Shown here one piece after another: positions 1 through 11,723 of a stretch of DNA of 64,000 bases. The position numbers and the translations under genes were made by a program. Numbering within the stretch: position 1 is the first letter of the stretch; the number at the start of each line of letters is the position of its first letter. A model generated the notes under the pieces. The model was given only the letters and a program-made list of their open reading frames with translations, was not told the origin of the DNA and ran no database searches. The stretch is from Lodderomyces elongisporus (taxonomy: Eukaryota > Ascomycota > Pichiomycetes > Serinales > Debaryomycetaceae), in the NCBI RefSeq assembly GCF_030384665.1, contig NC_083673.1, positions 1,931,501 through 1,995,500 of the forward strand, read 5' to 3'.

Positions 1-477
1 AGCTGTAACAGAAATGTTTTCCATAACATTCTCCTGATTTAAATGGATTTGCAAAATCGTTGTTAAACTTTTTAATATATTCTTGTTTGTTTGTTTGTTT
101 GTTTGTTTGACTGATTCTTTGTATGTAAGCTTGTTTGACAAGGTAACGTATTATACGTCATTCAAAAGTCCTGCGCCACTAACTAAGAATCATCCCAAAA
201 CACGCTCAACTTGGCTCAAACAATTTTTTGGCCCCGCATTAATACGGCACCGCCTACCCAAAAACATACGTCAGCAGAGAGCATTCCAAATTCTGACCTT
301 AAATTTTATTGTCTTTCATTTCTTTACTGTATAAAGCATTTCAATTACCAAACCACAAGTTTACTTGTTTAACCACCTATAAACTCATATACTATTCAGT
401 CCATACACTGTTTTTTTTTTTTACTTTTCCTTGTCTTTTTTTCCTTTTCTTTTGTTAACGCACTTACATCTTTCATT
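1..477. other. Intergenic region upstream of APE4
   Basis: No supported gene. It holds a short TTTG tandem repeat (about 85-110) and a pyrimidine-rich tract (about 410-455) just before the APE4 start, typical of yeast leaders. The 83-codon open frame here is low complexity and has no recognisable homologue. Confidence 0.6.
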
Positions 478-1986
478 ATGGCAGTTACAACAGACCAAAC
501 AGTTGCTCTCAAGTATGCCCAGGACTTTGTTGATTTCGTGAATGAGTCTCCAACTCCGTACCATGCTGTTGATTCTGTTAAGAAGATGCTTCTTAACGAA
601 GGTTTTGAGGAGCTTATTGAGAGAAACAATTGGTCAAAATCACACACAATTGAAAAAAATGGTAAGTACTTTGTTACTAGAAATGGTTCTTCCATAATTG
701 CATTCACTGTTGGGGGCAAGTACGAAAATGGTAATGGAATTGCTATTGTTGGAGCTCATACCGATAGTCCATGTTTGAGAATCAAACCCATTTCGAATCG
801 TACTTCGGAAGGTTTCATTACCATTGGGGTCGAGCAATATGGTGGGTTGATTGCGCATACATGGTTTGACCGTGATTTGTCTATTGCTGGTAGAGTTTAC
901 GTTAAGGATAAGGACGGTCAATATGTGCCCAAGTTGTTGAAAATTGACAAGCCATTGTTGAGAATTCCAACATTGGCAATACATTTGAATAGGGAAGCAA
1001 ACACCAAATTTGAGTTCAACAAAGAGACCAAATTAGTTCCGATTGCGGGACAAATAGCTTTGGATAAGAACGAACAAGAAGATAGCAAGAGATCTGGCGA
1101 TAGCAATTGCGAAAAAAAACATAGCTGTGCGGACGACCCAAACTTGCAATTGACTTTAGAAGAATTTGAGTCTGTTCAAAATGTCATTTCAAGGCACAAC
1201 AAGTCGCTTATCCAATTAATTGCTAAGGAGCTTGAAATTGAGCCTCAGCAGATTGAGGACTTTGAGCTTGTGTTATTTGACCATCAAAAGTCTATTATTG
1301 GTGGGTTGAATGATGAGTTTATATTTTCCGCGAGATTGGATAATTTAACATCTTGTTTTGCTGCTACGCAAGGTTTAATTGAATCTATAGATCAATTGCC
1401 AAATGAAAAAGGTATCCAGATGATTAGTTTATTTGATCACGAAGAGATTGGAAGCAGGAGTCTGCATGGAGCCGATTCATCCTTCCTTCCAGATATAATT
1501 CAGCGTGTTGCTAAAGTAGATTTTGAAGATACAAAGAGTCCAAGGTCTATCGATCTTTTCCATGAAATCGTTTCCAAATCGTTTCTTTTATCTTCAGACC
1601 AAGCTCACGGTGTTCATCCAAATTATGCTGAGAACTACGAGGCAAAAAATCGTCCTCAAGTCAATTTGGGCCCTGTGATCAAGATCAATGCCAATCAAAG
1701 ATATGCAACCAATTCGCCTGGGGTTGTATTAATCAAAAAAGTTGCCGATAAGGCTAGAGTCCCACTTCAATTGTTTGTTGTAAGAAATGATTCTCCTTGC
1801 GGATCTACTATTGGACCATTGTTGAGTTCTAAACTTGGGTTGAGGACATTGGACTTGGGTAATCCTCAATTGTCAATGCATTCGATAAGAGAAACGGGAG
1901 GTACCTACGACATCATTAGATTGATGGACTTGTTCAAGTCATTTTTCGAAAACTATGTTGATATCGACAACAAAATTTTGGTTTAA
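478..1986 (+). CDS. APE4: Aspartyl aminopeptidase, M18 family
   Basis: A 502-residue M18 zinc metallo-aminopeptidase that removes N-terminal acidic residues from peptides. Expected metal ligands and catalytic residues are visible: H94 and D96 in AHTDSP, D288 in ARLDN, the E322-E323 pair in FDHEE, D374 in SSDQAHGVHP and H468 near the C-terminus. The catalytic domain starts within about 15 residues of the N-terminus, so there is no propeptide. This favours the cytosolic Ape4 type over vacuolar Ape1/Lap4, which carries one; yeast Ape4 is about 490 residues. A hydrophilic stretch at about 197-225 looks like a lineage-specific loop. The ATG follows a pyrimidine tract and is the first in-frame Met. 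Convergent with the CAP-protein gene. Confidence 0.93.
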   Translation: MAVTTDQTVALKYAQDFVDFVNESPTPYHAVDSVKKMLLNEGFEELIERNNWSKSHTIEKNGKYFVTRNGSSIIAFTVGGKYENGNGIAIVGAHTDSPCLRIKPISNRTSEGFITIGVEQYGGLIAHTWFDRDLSIAGRVYVKDKDGQYVPKLLKIDKPLLRIPTLAIHLNREANTKFEFNKETKLVPIAGQIALDKNEQEDSKRSGDSNCEKKHSCADDPNLQLTLEEFESVQNVISRHNKSLIQLIAKELEIEPQQIEDFELVLFDHQKSIIGGLNDEFIFSARLDNLTSCFAATQGLIESIDQLPNEKGIQMISLFDHEEIGSRSLHGADSSFLPDIIQRVAKVDFEDTKSPRSIDLFHEIVSKSFLLSSDQAHGVHPNYAENYEAKNRPQVNLGPVIKINANQRYATNSPGVVLIKKVADKARVPLQLFVVRNDSPCGSTIGPLLSSKLGLRTLDLGNPQLSMHSIRETGGTYDIIRLMDLFKSFFENYVDIDNKILV

Positions 1987-2194
1987 GTCTATATTTTTTT
2001 TCATTCTTCATTCTTCATTCTTCTTCTTTTTGGTTAAAGAAAGAAAGAAAGAAAGAAAGAAAGAAATAAAAGCAATGCTTTTTAAATTCTATTTCATTTC
2101 AACTGCTCGTTCGTTTGCTCTTGTCCGTGTCTTTCCGCTTCCTGCTCGACGAAACCTGATTACTTCAACTCGTCTTCGATCAACGCTGAATATA

Positions 2195-2767
2195 TTATAT
2201 GAGTGGTGGGAAAACATTCCTAGAAGAATGGTTAATTACATTTCCTGGTGGATCATAGTTGCAAGTGATGTACAACCCAGCATTAGCACACTGTTTATAT
2301 GCACATCCCATGCTCTCAGTATTGTTCCATACTATAGCAGTGAAATGATTGTAAACTTCCTCTGTTCCATATGGATAAGTTTCCCCTTCCTCGTACCAAG
2401 CTTGTATCGCCTCTTGCGGCGAGTAGCCATATGCCAAGTTCTCTCCCACTCTCGCACCAGAATGTTCCAAGATACCCGAGCAGTTATATTTTAACGCGTA
2501 CTGCGAGGCAAATTCAAACATATCGGTTGACCAGCGTAACTTTTGTGCCCCGTGTATCTCGCGAAGCTTATTGTGTTCTTCGAGCATCAATTTGGAAAAA
2601 GTTTCATTCATGTAGTAAGGTCCGTCATACAAGTCTATTTCAAATGTGTAGTAATGCCGTGATGTTTGAGGGATATGTAATACCCATTCATGAAGAACCA
2701 TTGCTGATGTTGAACAAAATGTCAAGGTAAGATGTAAGAAGCATGTAAGGGAAAGAAAGGAATACAT
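2195..2767 (-). CDS. Small secreted CAP/SCP (PR-1-like) protein
   Basis: A 190-residue protein with an N-terminal hydrophobic signal peptide (about 1-22) and then a single CAP domain. Motifs: EEHNKLREIHG (63-73), EHSGARVGENLAYG (101-114), the signature around YNHFTAIVWNNT (139-150), then GCAYKQC and YITCNYDPPGN. The CAP-tetrad residues H72, E109 and H141 are present, as are four cysteines (C96, C155, C160, C169). Fungal relatives are the Pry proteins (sterol and lipid binding) and the Candida Rbe1/Rbt4 secreted or wall-associated proteins. This one is short: it lacks the long Ser/Thr-rich segment that precedes the domain in many Pry/Rbt4 proteins. Function in sterol export or host interaction is inference. 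Its promoter lies in 2768-3384. Confidence 0.88.
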   Translation of the reverse strand: MYSFLSLTCFLHLTLTFCSTSAMVLHEWVLHIPQTSRHYYTFEIDLYDGPYYMNETFSKLMLEEHNKLREIHGAQKLRWSTDMFEFASQYALKYNCSGILEHSGARVGENLAYGYSPQEAIQAWYEEGETYPYGTEEVYNHFTAIVWNNTESMGCAYKQCANAGLYITCNYDPPGNVINHSSRNVFPPLI

Positions 2768-3384
2768 GATTGCTTAGCCAACTGCAAAAAGACACAACAA
2801 TTTTAGAACAGTAGCGCATATTGAGAAGTTGATACCTTTATATACTTGGACTATTGAACAACCTCTCTGTATACAAGCGTTTATTGAAAAAGAAAAGGGG
2901 GAGGGGTCTCTAGCATTTTGTTTCTTTTTTTTTAAAAAAACAAAAAAGATTAAAAGCTCTACTTGGTCAATTTGGTTGTTTGTATTCTAAACCAAACCCT
3001 TGCTACAATGAAACCAATTGGTTGCAAATCTGAAAGGGCCAAACTCAAATACTGTAGTGATAATTAAATACTAAATTGTTTGTAGTAGTAGTAGTAGTAG
3101 TAGTAGTAGTAAAGGCTACATGAAATCATGAAAATTATAATTATACAAACAAAATATATTACACGAAAGTTGAAATAATAATAATTATAATGATATTACC
3201 AAATATAATAAATATAATAAATATATTGAATAAAAAATAAAGAATAAAGTAAGTAAATTTCCATCTTTATAAATATATAAAACAAGAATTGAAAACGTCT
3301 ATAAAACACTTTTGTTACATCCTACTTTTTTTAATTCCAGATTCCAGCTTCCAAATTCGACACGGTATTTCCAATTTCGAGTCT
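2768..3384. other. Intergenic region with GTA microsatellite
   Basis: Between the CAP-gene start and the permease 3' end. It holds a GTA trinucleotide tract (about 3082-3110) and AT-rich sequence. No gene is supported. Confidence 0.6.
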
Positions 3385-5013
3385 TTAAAGGAAATTATTT
3401 ACAAAGGAGTGTTTAAATTTAGCAAATCCCTTGAGATTCTCAGCATACTGATCTTCAGCCAATTCCTCGGAAGTTTCAACGTACCTATCGGTGTCCAAGT
3501 CCATATCAGCCGCGCGCACAAACTTGTCCTTTCCCCTTCTTATCACCAACCACCAAAAAATAAAACATATCGGGAATACTCCCAATTCTAAATATGATTG
3601 GAAAAAATCCGATACAGAGAAAGGGCTGAATGTTGACCAGCCTTGAACAAGAATGATGAATGCTCCAACAATAACGACAAACCAAGGACCAAAGGGATAC
3701 GACCAGTTTTTGAATATGAGTTCATGAGTTCTACCTTGTTTTTCATAACCTCTCCTAAACCGAAGTGAAACAACGCCGATAATCCACCACGAAATCAAGT
3801 TGGAGAGACCAACGATTGATTGCAACCAGTTCCATAATTCACCAGTACCAACAAATGCAGAAGCAAAACACAATCCACCAATAAACCAAGTAACAATCAC
3901 AGCCACGTATGGAACTCTAAAACGGTTCAATGGTAAAAAGATCTTTGGGATGTAACCTTGTGTGCTCAAATTGTATGCCAACCTTGATCCGGCAAATAAT
4001 GCATGGTTACCAGCAGAAATGACAGATAATAGCACAACAACATTCATGTAAGAACCACCTGCTTTGCTACCAACTTGCTGGAAAACGAGTGTGAATGGTG
4101 AGACGGCAACTGTTTTGGTAGACAAGTTTGGGTAATCGTATGGAATATTCATACCAATGAAAAATGCAGTAAACACGTAAAAAATGATGATTCTGATAAA
4201 TGTGGCTTTGACTGTTTTTGGTATAGTCTTGTTGGGGTTTTTCGTTTCACCCGCAGTGATGGAGACTGATTCCAATCCTCCAAATGCATAAGCAGCAGAA
4301 ACAAATAAGGAACAGAAACCTCTAAACCCATTGACAAAGGGTGCATCTCCATAACTCCAGTACTTGAATCCAATATATTCGTGTTGTTGGTTCTTTCCTG
4401 CATTAACACAGATACTGATGATGAAAAATATAATAATGGTAACAACTTTCAAAAGCGCAAGCCAGTACTCTGCCTCAGCGTAAACTCTAACATGGATAAC
4501 ATTCAAGAAAAGTAAAAACACCCAAAAGATGATTGATATGACATACCAGTGAAAGTCGGTCCAGTATTGCACTACAAGTTGCAAAGCTGTCAAGTCAGCA
4601 GCGACACTGCAACAGTCGTTGAACCAGTAATTGATTAGCATGGCAAAACCTAAGGAATCACTCCCAAACCGTTTCGCATATGTAGTAAAACTACCACTAA
4701 CTGGAAACTGCGCGGACATTTCTCCAAGCGAAAGCATCATGAAAAAGACCACTATTCCAATAATCATGTAATTCAATAATAAACTCAATGGCCCACCTGT
4801 GGCCAACATTTTACCTGTACCAAGATAAAGACCGGTTCCAATGACTCCGGCAATTGTGATCATATTGATAACTCTAGGACTCAAACTTCGATTCAAGTCC
4901 TCTGTATGACCATGATAGTCTTGTGATGAGCTATCATGGTATACTGATTGCTCCAAGTCCTTGACATCGAAGACCTTCTCTTCTTGATCTTTGTCTGACC
5001 CCGTATATGACAT
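3385..5013 (-). CDS. Amino-acid permease, YAT family (APC superfamily)
   Basis: A 542-residue plasma-membrane amino acid/proton symporter of the fungal YAT family. A soluble N-terminus of about 45 residues precedes the first helix, which carries the glycine-rich motif GVIGTGLYLGTG (56-67). Further family signatures include LGEMSAQFPVSGSF, the loop motif GETKNPNKTIPK and about 12 hydrophobic segments. The sequence is closer to the basic amino-acid permeases (Can1/Lyp1/Alp1) than to Dip5, but substrate cannot be fixed by eye, so no symbol is given. The upstream 2.6 kb is shared divergently with a Zn2Cys6 regulator and contains several CACGTG sites. The start is the first Met and is followed by a typical acidic leader. 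Confidence 0.92.
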   Translation of the reverse strand: MSYTGSDKDQEEKVFDVKDLEQSVYHDSSSQDYHGHTEDLNRSLSPRVINMITIAGVIGTGLYLGTGKMLATGGPLSLLLNYMIIGIVVFFMMLSLGEMSAQFPVSGSFTTYAKRFGSDSLGFAMLINYWFNDCCSVAADLTALQLVVQYWTDFHWYVISIIFWVFLLFLNVIHVRVYAEAEYWLALLKVVTIIIFFIISICVNAGKNQQHEYIGFKYWSYGDAPFVNGFRGFCSLFVSAAYAFGGLESVSITAGETKNPNKTIPKTVKATFIRIIIFYVFTAFFIGMNIPYDYPNLSTKTVAVSPFTLVFQQVGSKAGGSYMNVVVLLSVISAGNHALFAGSRLAYNLSTQGYIPKIFLPLNRFRVPYVAVIVTWFIGGLCFASAFVGTGELWNWLQSIVGLSNLISWWIIGVVSLRFRRGYEKQGRTHELIFKNWSYPFGPWFVVIVGAFIILVQGWSTFSPFSVSDFFQSYLELGVFPICFIFWWLVIRRGKDKFVRAADMDLDTDRYVETSEELAEDQYAENLKGFAKFKHSFVNNFL

Positions 5014-7622
5014 TTCTTTTAATTTGAATAGGGTAGTTAAACACTAGATATTAGATGCTTGGTTCTAAATACTGGATGCTTGATTAAATTTTCGTGTGGA
5101 GGAGGGGTATGGGAAGGGGGAGGGAAACAGTAAAAACGATTTGAAAGCAAAAGTAGAAAGTAGGTATATGAGATACTTTTATACTCTTTATATTGCCAAA
5201 AAAGAAATAAATCTAGAGAAGGTTGTAGGGAAAAAAAATTATCAAACATCAATTTCGATTACAAATCGAACATGAATTAAAGTCTTCACGAAATAGAATG
5301 CCGCAAAAGTATTTGGAACCACAGTGTAAAACCCTTACTAATTATATGGTTGCACTTGCACCTAAGCAAGGCAAATATAGTCTCATATTTTATTTTATTT
5401 TATTTTATTTTGTGTGTGTATGTGTGTGTGTGTCTCTCTCTCTCTCTCTATGGGCAAAATAGCACAAGAAACACAATTTCATGTAATGTATTGTTAATAC
5501 CGTTAGCACTCACTACCGCCACAGACGGCGTTTTTCTTTTTTTTGGTTCTAGCACGCGAGTGAGAAAGGCGGTTGCCTCTATTTAGAAGCAAGATGGCCC
5601 CGCTGACAAATACACCACACTTTTCCTTTTCCATTTATTTTATTCATCTTTTCATCTTTTCATCTTTTCTTTTCTTTACTTTTGTTTAGTTTGATCTAAT
5701 TAGGTAATTCCGATCGGATCAAAGAAGAGGGACTATTGGTCTTATATTAGCAGCATGGATGGTGTCAACTTTTTGGTATATCAGCCGTACAACCTATGGG
5801 AAACTCCGAGAAGAATCTTAATTCAAGAATAAGTGAATATATAGAAGCAAAGACATCGGACCCCATGTAGCTAGTAGTTTATATTCAAACACGTGAATAT
5901 TCTTGCCACTTTCCGCGTCCCAACCAACAACTGACAGTACTCGAAAGTCATGAGTCTTTTCTTTCTTTTATTCATCTGTCAAAGTCTCGTAATTTTTTGC
6001 AATTACATTTTTGTGGCTCGGTTCAAAAGAAAATGCCTAGGCACATTAATACACAAAACTGGGGGGATAACGCAATGTCACGTGCAGTTGCAACATTCGA
6101 TTTACAATTCATATATATGATTCTCTTCCGTCCTCTAATATCATTTCCAATGCTAACGCTATTGCTAATCCTGAGCTCTCAAAATGATGATGCTGAAAAA
6201 AATTTTGAGCAAAACATAGCCCGTTGATATATCATGACACCAGAATCAAACAGAGCACTAATAAAGATGGTATAAGAATAAGTAGTCTTCTTGGTGCCTG
6301 AATTTTTCTTCGTTTTTCTTGGAATTTTTTTTTTTTTGGTTTTTTTTTGATATTTTTTGGTATATACTTTTGTGTATAAAGGATCGCGCTGGATAGTGGT
6401 GCTGTAGCATTTTACACTGACTGTAGTGGTATCTTTATAAATTGATCTCTTGATGAATCTTAACGAAGGCATTGGTGAAGTTTAGACTTGTTCTGTATGT
6501 ATAGACGGAGAAGTACAGTATCTAATGACAAGTAATCAAATCACGTGAAATAGTGATCCTGGTCACTCTTAGTATGATGTGAAAAAATAAGTCCCCACAG
6601 ACTTAAGTTGATAGGAAGCATACACATATAAACTGCAACTGTTTACAAGTTTATAAAGTTTATGTTGTATAGTAGACGTTGATTGTAATGAAGTCTGTAA
6701 AAATAACAAGTAGGGTATAGGTTGGTCTTAAGAAGTCTAACTATATATGAAAGGTGACCAGACCTCAACAGGTGAAACAAATGAATGAAGGAACTAAACA
6801 AAACACGGTAAGAATACACTCGTCATCTAAGCAAATTTCTGATCGTTGTAGAGAGATGTAGTGTTGTTGGCGAAGGGGATGATTATAGTTGGAGGAACCA
6901 GATGGAGCATAGGTAAAAATGATGCAGGTCTTTGGCCTATCTAAAGCTTGAAGGAGACTCGAATGACATGCAACTTGTTGCCTCGACTTTCATTTATGCT
7001 GGGTATGGACTCTTTTATAGGATCTCGAGGTCATAAATAGCCACGGTGTGGGTTACAATCGACTATTCATCAAACGAAATAAGTAAAACTATTTCAAAAG
7101 CATGTAGGGAACTCTTTGCTTAAGCTGCACGTGACCATTTAGATTATTCTAAGTAAAATTAGGTTCTCTATACTACTTCTCTTTTCCCTCTTAATTTCAT
7201 CTTCTCATCTTTTTCTTCGTCATACTATTGGACTTTTTATCGCTTTTCCAAATCTTTAGACATTTATAAACTGTCTTTTCCGGCTAAATATTTACGCGAG
7301 TCACAAGTAAACCTTGGCATCTCCGCTTCTCCCTCTCTTCTCCTCTCCTCCCCCTCCTCCACGCGGAAACCTCGACCCCACTCAGATAAATCTCGCTTTA
7401 TAATATAAAATAAAAACATAACGTATAAATATTTTAACCTTTAAATCTTTTAAACATCCAAGCATCTAAACCACTAGGCGTCAAATCCAAAATGTTTTTT
7501 TTCCCTCTTAGTCAACTAATCAACAAACCCTTTTTTCTTTTTATATGTCCATCACGTCCTTGAGATCTCAAACGAGTAAAAGTATTCACTACAAACAAGT
7601 ATCTTTTTAAGCATCTGAAAAC
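5014..7622. promoter_or_regulatory. Long divergent intergenic/promoter region
   Basis: A 2.6-kb region between the permease and the zinc-cluster regulator. CACGTG E-box cores lie at about 5890-5895, 6079-6084, 6542-6547 and 7128-7133; three of the four are followed by A (CACGTGA, Cbf1-like). A CCGATCGG palindrome sits at 5710-5717. Simple repeats include TTTTA (about 5390-5410), GT and TC tracts (about 5410-5450) and T-runs near 6327-6350. Small open frames are low complexity and not supported. Such long upstream regions are common at environmentally regulated genes. Confidence 0.55.
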
Positions 7623-10600
7623 ATGGTTGAAAAAAGTAAGAGGCCAAAGGGAAGACCACGAACACTACCAGTGCCCGAGCGAAAGAAAGTTTCAAAAGCT
7701 TGTGATGTATGCAAGCGTCGTAAAATGAAGGTGTGTTTTGCTTTTTTTTGTTGAATTTTTTTTTATATATAAATAAGAAGAAAACTAAAGAAAAAGAAAG
7801 AGGGAAAGAAAGAAACAAACAAACAAACAAACACAAACTAGCAAACCTCTTTCGAAAACAGAGGATAGAGAACAGCGTTTGTCTGTTTACTTTTAAACAA
7901 ATTACAGTTTACTAACTTCAATCAGTGTAATGGTTTATCTCCGTGTGCTTATTGCCAAACCAAAGAGTTGATATGCAAGTACTCAAATGTTGATGGAAGA
8001 TCGCTAAAATCAAAAGTGTATCTAGAGAATTTACGAAGAAGTCAAAGTGAAGAAGGAAGTGGAGCTTTAAGGGAAAATTCTATAAGTCATGGAGAAAAAG
8101 CTGGTGGTGCTGAGCAACTGCAACAACATCAACAACATCAACAACATCAACAACACCAACAGCACCAGTACCACGAACAGCATCATCAGCATCATCAATA
8201 TCCACCAAATCGACGGGAATCTTTACCAAATTCTTCCTCGCTTTCAACATCTCCAGGACTTCACCAGCCAGTACCATTGGTACCCCAACCTCAACCTCAT
8301 CCACGAGCTCTGCTGATGGAGATGCTGATACTGGTCTCGACAGCAGAATCGCTGCATCAGGGAGTATCACCTCATACACTTCCGCCCCCGTCAAAAAATG
8401 CGCGGACGCCTGGGCTGCCATCATTGTCACTCAGCATTATATGTGAAAACTTGCAAGCTGCATTGACCAATGATAACGATGTTAGTTTAAGTTCTAGTAG
8501 AGATTCTAATAAAGTCTCTGGTGCTGATAATGACAATAATAAGGATGAGGATAATAATGACAATAATACTATGGACAACAATAACAACAACAGCGGCGGC
8601 AGAGGCAGAGGCAGTAGTAATAGTAGTGGTGGTAGTAGTGGTGGTGAAAGCAACGAGTCCAAAAACTCGGAATCAAAGGAAGGTCTATCAAACCAAAATG
8701 GACGGCATACACGGATCTTGACCACCAAGACAGGAAATTTGAGATTTTTTGGTGAAAGTAGTGCATTATCGTTGCTCAGTGAATGCAGAGCATTGTTTCG
8801 GGACGTTGCAGGTTCAAGTATGTTCACAGATGACCCTGATCAAGGCTTCATTAGTGATGAGAGTGTGGATTATAGATACCCTCCAACACCTGTGCAACTT
8901 CCCAAAAAGACCGATGCGTTTATCTTGATTGACTTGTTCAAAACAAATATCAATGATGCGTTTTATGTGATCAATATGAAGTACTTTAATAAGCATGTTT
9001 TCGAACGCATTTATGCTGACCCCATAAATGCAAGCACGAAAAAGATGTGCCTTTTGTATATGGTATTTGCACTTGGAAGACTATTTTCACAATGTTCGCC
9101 GCATATAAGCCTAAATTTGCCTGACCTGGATATTTTTTTCAATCTGGCAGAGGCCCTATTCAGAAGCAATATTTTTGATGGAAGATTATGGATTTGTGAA
9201 ATTAATCTTTTGCAATATTTCTATTTCCAATCTTGTTGCAATCGATCAAACGCGTGGATCCAATTAGGCACTGCTATTAGGGTTGCACAGGCTTTAGGCT
9301 TGCATAGACGATGCATCAATGAGAGTATTGCCGATGCTGAGATTCGGAATCACAGAAGAAGGCTCTGGAGAAGTCTTTATGTTTGTGATTGCGTCAGTAG
9401 TGTAAACTTGGGCCGTCCGTTAATGATCAACGACTATGACTACGATGACTACAACTTTACAATTGAAGATGCTCATTTGGATGAGGTCGAGAAGATTAGA
9501 ATCATTGCACAAAAGGCAACTTCTGATAGTGCTATGATCAATGTGAGAATTGTGGAGAACATCTTTAGAGATGGATTGATCAATATCAAGCGTGCACACG
9601 CTTTAGCGTTGGAATTAAAGAAATGGTCTGTGAGACTACCAAAGGAACTTCAACTAAGCGCCGCTTTGGAGAGCCAAATGGAGTCAGGAACCGATCCCAA
9701 CAATTATTTGTATGTGTTTGTGCACATTGGGCAACTTTATGGAATAATGGCATTAACGCGGCCATTTTTGGTTTATGTCGTTACGCGAAAACTCAAGCCT
9801 GAAACTAAACAACAAGTTAAAGACGAGCAAAGCTTGATGAATTTTTGTAAAGCGTGTATCAAGGCAAGTTTTTTGGTGATTAAATTGTTGAAATTTTTTG
9901 CTACTCACAATCCGCATAGAAAAGAAGTATTTACTATACAGTCATCGTGTTTTTTTGCCTCGATAATTTTGGGGTTTACGTTGCTTGAGCAGAAACTGTC
10001 CTTGAAGCCCGATGCTCATTATATGGGCGTATTACAGGATGCATTGATAGATGCATACAATATTCTTTTCAACTACTCGTATTTCAATGTCACGTGCAAA
10101 CGATGGGCTAGAAATTTAAAGAATATGATAAATGCATTGAATTCTTTGGACGAATGCACATCTGAACAGGGTTATACTGTTGGTGGTTATAATTTAGGTG
10201 GCAGTGGCGATGGTGGTAGTGGTGCAGATGCAGATGCAGATGCAGGAAACTTTAAAGATAGTGCTGTTCCAATGACACCTGCGGGAGAGACTTTTAATCA
10301 TGAAATGATCAGTTGGGGCATGGATAATAAAGCCCTTGAAGAGATTCTTAATTTCCAACAGTTCTTTGTCCCCACGGTGTCACCTGGATTTGATCATCTC
10401 CTAAGTCAGGGAATAAACACAGGCTATCGGAATAATCTCAGTCGACTTGGTGGTGCTGGTACCAGTGGTGGTTCTGGTGCTGGTGCCAGTGGTAGTGGTG
10501 GTGCCAGTGGTAGTGGTGGTGCCAGTGGTAGTATTAATAGTAGTATTAGTGGAACTGCGCGACATGGTAGTCAGCTGAGTGATTTCTTGGATGCTTTTAG

Positions 10601-10655
10601 ATATGACACTAGTAATCATGTGGTCTTTGGTGAGCAAGAGGGGAAAATCATTTAA
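7623..10655 (+). CDS. Zn2Cys6 fungal-specific transcription factor (one intron)
   Basis: Spliced gene: exon 1 is 7623-7730, intron 7731-7925, exon 2 7926-10655, giving 945 residues. Splicing joins the two halves of a perfect zinc cluster, with cysteines at 27, 30, 37, 43, 46 and 53 (C-X2-C-X6-C-X5-C-X2-C-X6-C). The basic segment RPKGRPR (7-13), AT-hook-like, precedes it. A Gln/His tract (about 100-128), an Asn/Asp/Ser-rich linker and a Gly/Ser-rich C-terminal tract are low complexity. The region around residues 370-610 matches the fungal-specific transcription-factor domain (signatures such as GTAIRVAQALGLHR and RRRLWRSLYVCD). The splice donor is GTGTGT, with TACTAAC branch at 7910-7916 and CAG acceptor. 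Target genes are unknown; the divergent permease is an obvious candidate, by inference only. Confidence 0.88.
7731..7925 (+). other. Intron in the zinc-cluster regulator
   Basis: A 195-nt intron with donor GTGTGT, perfect branch sequence TACTAAC (7910-7916) and acceptor CAG ending at 7925. It falls between codons (phase 0), directly before the third zinc-ligand cysteine. The donor departs from the usual GTATGT, but no other nearby GT restores the Cys spacing. Confidence 0.85.
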
Positions 10656-11723
10656 TTAGAGATTGGCTGGATACGATGCATATAGATTAAAGAAAAAATA
10701 AAATATGTTTATGGATTATGTTTGATGACCAAAAAAATTAAAATAGAAAACTATACTGAAAGAAACAAAAAGGTGATGTATACTACTAGCTAGTTGATGG
10801 TAATCGTAATCTTGCAAAGATTGTAGGATATAAGATAAAGCGGCTTTAAGCTACCAAAGCAAAATAAAAAAAAAATAAAAAAATAAAAAAATAAAATATA
10901 GGAGAGGAGAGAATCTTAGAAATCCGACGCGCAAATGTCAAATACATGCAGAGAGCGTGAGCAGCAAAAGTTCAGTTTCATCCAGCCAGTGTTTGGTTAA
11001 TGATTACTATACCCTCCTTTTTTTCTGTTTGTCTTATTCCTTGTCTTTGTCTTTGTCTTTTTTGTAAAGAAGAAAGAGTAAGATGTGGGACTGTAGAGTT
11101 TAGTGGTTGTTCCTATTCCTCTTATTCCAACCTTTTTTTGCCTGTATCTTTCTCTCACTTTTACCCGCCTCGGTCCACAACTTTCTGAGTTTCCATAATA
11201 TTTTCTAATCCGATTGCGTGTTTTATTGCTTTTGTTTCTGAAATCATTTGGCGTCTTCCTTTCCCCCAAGACGAGGTAGAGGAAAGAAAGGACAAAAAAA
11301 AGAAATTCAAAAACAAATAAAAAAAATAAAAAAGAAAAAAAAAACATTAATCACATTCCCTATTTAAAGTGACCTGATGCTACAACCGCCATCCGCAGGC
11401 TATACGATACATAAAATCATAGACATTTGCTCCAAAAAAAAACACCACATTTCCTATAACACGAACTTCAACAACTATCGCAACAGCAACAACAACAGCA
11501 ACAGTGAATAGTATACTGTCAATCTATCATTGATTCGCTCATATTATTTTTTTTTTTATTTTCTTTGGGTTTTTTGTCTCTTGCTTTTTCATCACTACCT
11601 CGCCTTTTTCACTACCCATCTAAACAACAAATTTCGGTAGGCTCCTTTCCTTTACCATCTTTATTCACAATTGCCATTAATAATTAGCATCGTTATTGCT
11701 TATACCAAGTGAACTAATCAGCA
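10656..11723. other. Intergenic region between regulator and SUR2
   Basis: About 1.07 kb of AT-rich DNA with A-rich tracts (about 10862-10900) and T-runs, followed by a CAACAG-rich and pyrimidine-rich SUR2 leader (about 11470-11640). No gene is supported; the 116-codon minus-strand frame is low complexity. Confidence 0.55.
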
